NCBI GenBank assembly: GCA_002307145.1 | Contig: DBTR01000089.1 | Location: 51,683-62,931, forward strand | From: Rhodospirillum sp. UBA1311 | GTDB lineage: Bacteria > Pseudomonadota > Alphaproteobacteria > Rhodospirillales > Rhodospirillaceae | Direction of reading: 5' to 3' | DNA: 11,249 nucleotides | Program-made: the position numbers and the translations under genes | Notes under the pieces: generated by a model | Told to the model about the DNA's origin: nothing | Seen by the model: the letters and a program-made list of their open reading frames with translations, nothing else | Database searches by the model: none | Shown: positions 1 to 4,975 of the stretch, piece after piece | Numbering within the stretch: the stretch's first letter is position 1 | Layout: each line of letters opens with the position of its first letter

Positions 1-359
1 ATCGCCTGCTTGCCGAGGATCACCACGTCGGGCTGTTCGTCGAGCGCGACCGCCTTCAGCAGCTTGGCGACGCCGAGCGGCTGGACCTCGGCGTCGGTCT
101 GCACCAGGATCGCGCGGTCCGCGCCCATCGCGAGCGCGGTGCGGAGCGTATCCTGCGCGGCGGCCGGGCCGATGCTGACGACGACGATCTCGTCCGCCTT
201 GCCGGCTTCCTTCCAGCGTACGCCTTCCTCGACCGCGATTTCGTCGAACGGGTTCATCGACATCTTGAGGTTCGCGGTATCGACGCCACTGTGATCCGCC
301 TTGATCCGGATCTTGACGTTGTAATCGACGACCCGCTTGATCGCGATCAGGAGTTTCAT
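1..359 (-). CDS. etfB: Electron transfer flavoprotein subunit beta (5' part, runs off the window)
   Basis: EtfB pairs with EtfA to form the soluble FAD/AMP-binding heterodimer that takes electrons from acyl-CoA and related dehydrogenases and passes them to ETF:ubiquinone oxidoreductase. The 119 complete codons present begin MKLLIAIKRVVDYNVKIRIK and contain the family's N-terminal signature around MSMNPFDEIAVEE (about residues 33-45), then a Rossmann-like stretch with DEIVVVSIGP and ALAMGADRAILV. The family is about 250 residues, so roughly half is visible and the C-terminus lies beyond base 1. The ATG at 359-357 has GGAG nine bases upstream. It follows the adenosyltransferase gene on the same strand, 83 bases downstream of its stop, with a hairpin in the gap. 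etfA would be expected next, outside the window. Identity is clear from the sequence; the role is known from the family. Confidence 0.95.
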   Translation of the reverse strand, partial: MKLLIAIKRVVDYNVKIRIKADHSGVDTANLKMSMNPFDEIAVEEGVRWKEAGKADEIVVVSIGPAAAQDTLRTALAMGADRAILVQTDAEVQPLGVAKLLKAVALDEQPDVVILGKQA

Positions 360-386
360 CGGCAGGCGCTCCATCAAATCTGGCAG

Positions 387-422
387 TTCCGGGGCTGGAG
401 GCTACGCGCTCCCGCCCCGGAA
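387..422 (-). other. Strong intercistronic hairpin between adenosyltransferase and etfB
   Basis: TTCCGGGGC (387-395) and GCCCCGGAA (414-422) are a perfect 9-bp inverted repeat. After one mismatch, GGAG (397-400) pairs with CTCC (409-412), leaving an 8-base loop. In the direction of transcription of the flanking genes, a run of seven to eight T residues comes before the stem, not after it, so it is not a standard intrinsic terminator for them. It could stabilise or help process a shared mRNA, or separate expression of the two genes. The function is inference. Confidence 0.6.
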
Positions 423-442
423 AAAAAGTCCTTTTGGGTGGG

Positions 443-1015
443 TTAGCGGTTCTTCCCCGGAACCCAGAGCACGTCGCTTGCGCCCTTGTCGTTGAGATAG
501 CGCGCCATCACGAAGAAGTGATCGGAGAGGCGGTTGGCGTATTTCAACGCTTCCGGGTTGACCTCCTCGCTTTCGATCAGGAGCGACATCTCCCGCTCGG
601 CGCGGCGGATCACCGAACGCGCGAGGTGGAGGTACGACGCCGCCGGCTTGCCGCCGGGAAGGATGAACGATTTCAACGGCTGAAGCTCGGCGTTCATCGC
701 GTCGATCTCGGTTTCGAGACGCTTTACCTGTGGTGCCTGAATGCGCAACGCCATCGAGGGATCTTCGTTTTCCTTGATCGGCGTGCAGAGGTCGGCGCCC
801 AGGTCGAACAGGTCGTTCTGGATCCGCGCCAGCATCGCGTCGGCTTCCGGATCGTCGGCGGTGTGCATCCGCGCAAGGCCGATCACGCCGTTGGCTTCGT
901 CGACGGTGCCATAGGTGGAAACGCGCAGCGAACCCTTGTTGACGCGGGTTCCGTCGCCGAGAGAGGTCTTCCCCTTGTCGCCTCCCCGGGTATAAATGCG
1001 CGTGAGTTGGACCAT
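443..1015 (-). CDS. PduO-type cob(I)yrinic acid a,c-diamide / cob(I)alamin adenosyltransferase
   Basis: This cytoplasmic enzyme transfers the 5'-deoxyadenosyl group of ATP to the cobalt of a reduced corrinoid, making coenzyme B12. The 190-residue protein has the usual length and signatures: IYTRGGDKG (7-15) and LGDG (19-22) in the N-terminal ATP-binding region, GTVDE (36-40), FILPGG (117-122), RSVIRRAER (133-141) and NRLSDHFFVMAR (161-172). It belongs to the PduO-type family, distinct from the CobA/CobO P-loop family although annotations often share the name. The open frame extends upstream to 1609, but only from 1015 does it match the family; AGGAAAGGA lies just upstream of this ATG. It is divergent from lptG and is followed by etfB on the same strand, a neighbour combination common in alphaproteobacteria. 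No B12-riboswitch box was seen upstream. Confidence 0.94.
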   Translation of the reverse strand: MVQLTRIYTRGGDKGKTSLGDGTRVNKGSLRVSTYGTVDEANGVIGLARMHTADDPEADAMLARIQNDLFDLGADLCTPIKENEDPSMALRIQAPQVKRLETEIDAMNAELQPLKSFILPGGKPAASYLHLARSVIRRAEREMSLLIESEEVNPEALKYANRLSDHFFVMARYLNDKGASDVLWVPGKNR

Positions 1016-1092
1016 TGGTTCGTCCTTTCCTATTGCGTGTTCGGCGTGGTGGGCTCGGACCGGCGCAACGCCGATTTGGGATTTCCGATTGC

Positions 1093-1133
1093 GGTGACGC
1101 CGGGCTTCGTGGATGGTGTCTCGCGGCGTCACC
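1093..1133. repeat. 10-bp inverted repeat in the divergent adenosyltransferase/lptG promoter region
   Basis: GGTGACGCCG at 1093-1102 and its exact reverse complement CGGCGTCACC at 1124-1133 are separated by 21 bases, inside the 157-bp gap between two divergent genes. A smaller hairpin, CGGCG-CAA-CGCCG, lies at 1061-1073. Two half-sites spaced about three helical turns apart (centre to centre) could bind a dimeric regulator, or the repeat could form a hairpin in the lptG 5' leader. Nothing in the sequence identifies a regulator. Confidence 0.45.
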
Positions 1134-1172
1134 CGGAACGGTGTCCGAGATCTTAACCAACGGAACGCAGGA

Positions 1173-2276
1173 ATGCGACTGTCACCGATCATCAGTATGT
1201 ATGTCGCGCGATATTTCGCCCTCGCGTTCATCGCGACCCTGTGCGCGATCATCGGCGTGACGCTGCTATTCGACAGCATCGAGCTTCTGCGGCGGCTCTC
1301 CGGCGACGGCAACGCCGGCTTTTTCGTCGTGATCGAGATGGCGCTCTTGAAGATGCCGCAGATGCTCTCGACGGTAATGCCGTTCGCGGTGATGCTGGGC
1401 GCGATGATCGTGTTCTGGCGGCTCACCCGCACCAACGAACTGGTGGTGATCCGCGCCGTCGGCGTCTCGGCATGGCAATTCCTCGCGCCGGTGCTGATCG
1501 TCGTGGTGCTGTTCGGTTGCTTCAACCTCGCGGTGCTGAACCCGCTCGCCGCCACGATGTATCGCCAGTACGAGCGCATGGAGGACAGCCTCCAACTGCG
1601 CGTCGACAACCCGTTGACGATCTCCTCGGGCGGTCTCTGGATGCGCGAGGCGACGCCCGGCGGCCAGGCGGTGATTCACGCGACCGGCGTGCGCCAGATC
1701 GACGGGCGGCTGAAAATGCAGCGCATCAGCCTGCTTTCGCTCGCCGCCGACGGCGCGCTGATCTCGCGCTACGAGGCGGCCTTCGGGGAAATCGAGGACC
1801 ACCTCCTCACCCTCTCCGACGTCTGGGTGCTGAAGGCGGGCGAACCCAGTCGCCATGCCGAGACCATTACCCAGCCGACCTCGCTGACCTTGTCGAAGAT
1901 CCAGGAGAAGTTCTCCTCGCCCGCCAGCCTGTCGTTCTGGGAGCTGCCCGGGTTCATCAAATTCTTCGAATCTGCCGGATTCTCGGCGCACCGCCACCTG
2001 TTGCAGTGGCACTCGCTGCTCGCCTCGCCGCTGCTCCTCGTCGCGATGGTGTTCGTTGCCGCGGTGTTTTCGCTCAATCCCAACATGCGCAAGGGTGGGC
2101 TCCTGCTTCGCGTCGTCGCCGGGGTGGGCGTCGGCTTCGGCTTCTATTTCTTCACCCGCATCACCTACGCGCTCGGCATGTCGTCCACCCTTCCGGTGTT
2201 TCTCGCCGCCTGGAGCCCGGTGGTGGTGACGCTCCTGATCGCGCTCGCGGTCCTGTTCCACCAGGAGGACGGTTGA
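1173..2276 (+). CDS. lptG: LPS export ABC transporter permease LptG
   Basis: LptG is one of the two inner-membrane permease subunits of the LptB2FG complex, which extracts lipopolysaccharide from the inner membrane and passes it through LptC and LptA to the outer membrane. The 367-residue protein has the family architecture: three N-terminal membrane segments (about 14-33, 66-84, 103-121), a large periplasmic jelly-roll region, then three C-terminal segments (about 282-300, 312-328, 342-361). FDSIELLRR near residue 33, NELVVIRAVGVS (about 88-99) and a C-terminal HSLLASPLL...FSL block point to LptG over LptF. The ATG at 1173 is chosen over the in-frame ATG at 1113 because it gives the usual MRLSP..YVARYF start; GGAA lies seven bases upstream. 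Its stop overlaps the next start (TGATG). lptF is not in the window. Confidence 0.93.
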   Translation: MRLSPIISMYVARYFALAFIATLCAIIGVTLLFDSIELLRRLSGDGNAGFFVVIEMALLKMPQMLSTVMPFAVMLGAMIVFWRLTRTNELVVIRAVGVSAWQFLAPVLIVVVLFGCFNLAVLNPLAATMYRQYERMEDSLQLRVDNPLTISSGGLWMREATPGGQAVIHATGVRQIDGRLKMQRISLLSLAADGALISRYEAAFGEIEDHLLTLSDVWVLKAGEPSRHAETITQPTSLTLSKIQEKFSSPASLSFWELPGFIKFFESAGFSAHRHLLQWHSLLASPLLLVAMVFVAAVFSLNPNMRKGGLLLRVVAGVGVGFGFYFFTRITYALGMSSTLPVFLAAWSPVVVTLLIALAVLFHQEDG

Positions 2277-3799
2277 TGTCGGCTGGGCACGACGCGCGCG
2301 ATCTCGAACCCGGTTGGGGCGTCGCGCTCGCGGCGGTGCTCGCGGTGACGCTCTGGCGCGCCGTCGAACTCGCCGCCTCGCCGCTCAACCTCTCGTTCGA
2401 CGAGGCTCAATACTGGTCGTGGTCGCTGACCCCGGCGTTCGGCTACTTCTCCAAGCCGCCGGTGGTCGCCTGGGCGATCGCCGCCACCACCTGGCTGTTC
2501 GGCCAGGCCGAGTGGGCGATCCGCCTCGGCTCGCCGCTGGCGCATGCGGGCACAGCGCTCGCGATCTTCGCGCTCGCGCGCCGGGTGCGGAGCGGGCGCG
2601 TCGGCCTGCTTGCGGCGCTGGTGTTCCTCACCCTGCCGGGGGTGTCGCTCTCGGCGCTGCTGATCTCGACCGACCCGTTCCTGATGTGCGCCTGGGCCTG
2701 GGGCCTGGTGGCGCTGCGCCAAGCCCTCGACGCCGCCGAGGCGGGCCGGAGCGGCATCCGCGCCTGGATCGGCGTCGGGGTTGCGATCGGCCTCGGCATG
2801 CTGGCGAAGTACGCGATGATCGCGTTCGTCGGCGGCATGGCGATCGCGATCGTCGCTGTGCCGGGCTGGCGCAAGGTGTGGAAGACGCCAGGACCATGGA
2901 TCGCGCTCGCGGTCGGCGCCGCGGTGTTCGCGCCCAATGTGATCTGGAACGCCGCCAATCATTTCGTCAGCTTCCACCACACCCAGGCGAACGCCAACCT
3001 CCAGGCGTCGGGTTTCCATCCGGGCAAGGGGCTGGAGTTCTTCGGCGCGCAGTTCGGCGTATTCGGGCCGATCCCGTTCGCGGTGCTGCTGCTCCTAGTC
3101 GTCGGGCTGTTCCGCCGTCCGCCCTCGGCGGACGACGACTATGGCCGCAACGTGCGCCTGCTCGCCGCGTTCGTCCTGCCGCTGCTCGCGGTGATGACCT
3201 TCGAGGGGTTTCTTTCGCGCGCCAACGCCAACTGGTCCGCGCCCGCGTTCGTCGCCGCGACGGTGTGGGTGACGGCGGCGCTGGCGCGGCGCGAAATCTG
3301 GATCAAGGCGACGCTCGGGTTGCATCTCCTCGTGGCGCTGGCGATGGTCAACATCGACGGCATCGCGCACGTCGCGGGCGTCGAACTCACCGCCAAGACT
3401 GACCCGGTGAAGCGGGTGCGCGGCTGGGATCGCCTCGGCGCGGCTGTGGCGGATGCAATCCGCCCCGACATCGCCTCGGGCAAGGACCCGGTTCTCGCGT
3501 TCGACGAGCGCAAGTTCCTCACGCCGATGCTCTACTATCTTCGCCCGCCGCAGCCGACCTTCGGCAAATGGAACGCCGACGGCCAGATCGACGACCACTA
3601 CGATCTCACCGCCGACTTGAAGAACTACAAGGGCCGCGAGGTTATCCTCGCCACCCGGAGCGACGACGTCGCCGCGTTCGCGAAAGCGTTCAGCGGCCCG
3701 ATCAGCGGGCCGATGCGCCTCGTGGTGCCGATCCACAAGGACTACGCGCTCGAACTCAATCTCTTCCGGATGGGGACCTTCACCGGCTATCCGAAGTAA
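2276..3799 (+). CDS. Family 39 (ArnT/PMT-like) membrane glycosyltransferase
   Basis: This is a polytopic inner-membrane transferase of the GT39/PMT_2 type, which takes a sugar from a polyprenyl-phosphate donor and attaches it to a lipid or protein on the periplasmic face. The 507-residue protein has a first membrane segment (about 15-33) followed by a periplasmic loop with SFDEAQYW (40-47); the Asp42-Glu43 pair matches the acidic residues important in PMT and ArnT enzymes. GYFSKPPVVAW (56-66) is also typical. About ten hydrophobic segments follow, ending in a soluble C-terminal domain of roughly 130 residues. The start is set by AGGAGG at 2263-2268, seven bases before the ATG, which shares a base with the lptG stop, implying translational coupling. 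The lptG link suggests LPS or lipid A glycosylation as in ArnT or the rhizobial Rgt enzymes; donor and acceptor cannot be read from the sequence. Its last 20 bases overlap the convergent cupin gene. Confidence 0.88.
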   Translation: MSAGHDARDLEPGWGVALAAVLAVTLWRAVELAASPLNLSFDEAQYWSWSLTPAFGYFSKPPVVAWAIAATTWLFGQAEWAIRLGSPLAHAGTALAIFALARRVRSGRVGLLAALVFLTLPGVSLSALLISTDPFLMCAWAWGLVALRQALDAAEAGRSGIRAWIGVGVAIGLGMLAKYAMIAFVGGMAIAIVAVPGWRKVWKTPGPWIALAVGAAVFAPNVIWNAANHFVSFHHTQANANLQASGFHPGKGLEFFGAQFGVFGPIPFAVLLLLVVGLFRRPPSADDDYGRNVRLLAAFVLPLLAVMTFEGFLSRANANWSAPAFVAATVWVTAALARREIWIKATLGLHLLVALAMVNIDGIAHVAGVELTAKTDPVKRVRGWDRLGAAVADAIRPDIASGKDPVLAFDERKFLTPMLYYLRPPQPTFGKWNADGQIDDHYDLTADLKNYKGREVILATRSDDVAAFAKAFSGPISGPMRLVVPIHKDYALELNLFRMGTFTGYPK

Positions 3800-4283
3800 G
3801 GTCGCGGATCGTCTCCGCCGCCTCGGGCCAGCCTTTCAGCAGGTCGGCTCGCGCGCCGTGTTCGTAGTCCGCGTAGTCGAACCCGGGCGCGACGGTGCAG
3901 CCCATCAGCGCGAAACGCCCGCCCGGCACCAGCCGCGCTCCCTGCCAAACCCCGGCGGGAACCAGCGTCTGCACCTTTTGCCCGGCGAGAATGTCCGGTC
4001 CGATCACCACCGTCTCGCTGCGTCCGTCGGGGTAGAGCCGCAACTGTCGCACCGCGTCGCCGAGGTAGAAGTGGAACATCTCGTCGGAGGCGACGAGGTG
4101 CATCGCCGAGTGGGTCTCGGGCGTCAGCAAATAATAAATGCCGGTCGAGACCGCGCGCCGCCCCTCGTATCCGGAGAACGGAAGCGGCGGCTTCGCCCGG
4201 TAGGTCTCGACGAACCAGCCGCCCTCGTTGGGATGCGGCACCAGCCCAAGATGCGCGATCAGGCGCTCCGCCATTGTGTCCAT
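3780..4283 (-). CDS. DUF985 family cupin protein
   Basis: This 167-residue protein belongs to the DUF985 (cupin_5) family of RmlC-like beta-barrels, small cytoplasmic proteins of no firmly assigned function. Matching blocks are LIAHLGLVPHPNEGGWFVETYR (about 8-29), ISTGIYYLLTP-like STGIYYLLTPETHSAMH (about 46-62), SDEMFHFYLGD (about 66-76), VPAGVWQGARL (about 110-120) and GCTVAPGFDYADYE (about 128-141). The His, Glu and His residues in the two middle blocks lie where cupins usually bind metal or ligand, though no metal can be named. AGGGG five bases upstream supports the ATG at 4283; an in-frame ATG three codons later is possible. It is convergent with the glycosyltransferase gene, sharing 20 bases at the 3' ends, and divergent from the gene at 4429. 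It has no obvious link to its neighbours. Confidence 0.9.
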   Translation of the reverse strand: MDTMAERLIAHLGLVPHPNEGGWFVETYRAKPPLPFSGYEGRRAVSTGIYYLLTPETHSAMHLVASDEMFHFYLGDAVRQLRLYPDGRSETVVIGPDILAGQKVQTLVPAGVWQGARLVPGGRFALMGCTVAPGFDYADYEHGARADLLKGWPEAAETIRDLTSDSR

Positions 4284-4428
4284 GAGAACCCCTGAGAGAA
4301 TGAAAGGCCCGGTTGAATAACGACTCCGATTCGGGTACACACAATATTGCTCAGCCGAGGTTGTCGTCAATCGCCGGAAGGGCTGCGCCCAAATCCAGGT
4401 GCCGCATTGCCTGTGGGAGAATTGCACG

Positions 4429-4857
4429 ATGTGGTTCGATTTCAAACAGAAGGTCCAAGTCGAACCGGACTTCGACGGGCCGATGACCTTGCCCTGGGAG
4501 AAAAATGACGGCGGTCGCTTCTGGAAACTTCTCCATGTTCGCCCTGCCGTCGTGAACCTCGCGGGCCGTGGCGGGGTCGCCGCGTTCTTCCATCGCGGCG
4601 TCAAGCCCGGCTGGATGTTCGTCTGCGCCAGCGACGACCTCGGCGACCTCTTCGCCCGCGCCAAGGACGACCCCGACATCGCCGAATTCGAGATGCGCGG
4701 CGGCGTCTACGTCACCTGGAGCTACGTCAAGCCGAGCTTCCGCGACGGCGTCGTTGCCCACCTGCGCAAAATCCTCCGCCCCGAAATCGAAACCTGCGCC
4801 CTCGACGGCAACGCCGCCTACGCCGTCGACCCGATCGCGGTATTCCCTCCGGCGTGA
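4429..4857 (+). CDS. Hypothetical protein, 142 residues, unrecognised
   Basis: I do not recognise this family. The protein begins MWFDFKQKVQVEPDF and is soluble-looking, with no signal peptide or membrane segment. Features that look conserved are WKLLHVRPAVVNL (about 32-44), FFHRGVKPGWMFV (about 53-65), an acidic helix DDLGDLFARAKDDPD, and GGVYVTWSYVKPSFRDGVVAHLRKIL (about 91-116), rich in aromatic residues. Codon use resembles the neighbouring genes, supporting a real gene. GGGAGA eight to nine bases before the ATG favours this start over an in-frame GTG at 4399. It is divergent from the cupin gene across 145 bases, with weak promoter-like boxes only, and lies 118 bases upstream of the DUF748 gene on the same strand. 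No function is assigned. Confidence 0.72.
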   Translation: MWFDFKQKVQVEPDFDGPMTLPWEKNDGGRFWKLLHVRPAVVNLAGRGGVAAFFHRGVKPGWMFVCASDDLGDLFARAKDDPDIAEFEMRGGVYVTWSYVKPSFRDGVVAHLRKILRPEIETCALDGNAAYAVDPIAVFPPA

Positions 4858-4878
4858 TGTCCACGGCTCGGAGCGCTT

Positions 4879-4922
4879 GGCGGCATCGTGACCGCCGCGC
4901 CCACTCCGGCGGCGAAACCGCC
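4879..4922 (+). other. Two tandem small hairpins after the hypothetical gene
   Basis: GGCGG (4879-4883) pairs with CCGCC (4892-4896) over an 8-base loop, and GGCGG (4908-4912) pairs with CCGCC (4918-4922) over a CGAAA loop. There is no T run directly after them; a T5 run occurs only near 4948-4952. They may act as a weak terminator between the 142-residue gene and the DUF748 gene, but short GC hairpins are common by chance in DNA of this composition. Confidence 0.25.
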
Positions 4923-4961
4923 TGCGATCCCGCCCGTAAAGACTCGATTTTTCCCACTCGT

Positions 4962-4973
4962 GTAACCAGTTAC
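4962..4973. repeat. Short inverted repeat GTAAC-CA-GTTAC before the DUF748 gene
   Basis: Two 5-base arms with a two-base centre end three bases before the ATG at 4976, where a ribosome binding site would be expected and none is seen. It could be a small operator or a start-proximal hairpin. Too short to rule out chance. Confidence 0.25.
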
Positions 4974-4975
4974 GA

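Noticed and set aside
434..1156. 240-codon plus-strand frame over the adenosyltransferase gene
   Set aside because: Shadow of a clearly identified gene, without domain or ribosome binding site.
1016..1172. Cobalamin riboswitch upstream of the adenosyltransferase
   Set aside because: No B12-box sequence or comparable fold could be seen in the short gap.
1016..1609. N-terminal extension of the adenosyltransferase frame to 1609
   Set aside because: The extension is low-complexity, antisense to lptG and unlike the family; the ATG at 1015 has a good ribosome binding site.
1241..2275. Upstream extension of the glycosyltransferase frame through lptG
   Set aside because: The sequence before 2276 is an Arg/Asp-rich out-of-frame reading of lptG; the real start is fixed by AGGAGG and the GT39 N-terminus.
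2165..3019. Minus-strand frame over the lptG end and the glycosyltransferase
   Set aside because: Arg-rich shadow with no family resemblance.
4284..4428. Promoters for the cupin and the hypothetical gene in their divergent gap
   Set aside because: TTGAAT-17-TACACA on the plus strand and TTGTGT-17-TATTCA on the minus strand are only partial matches, too weak to list as features.
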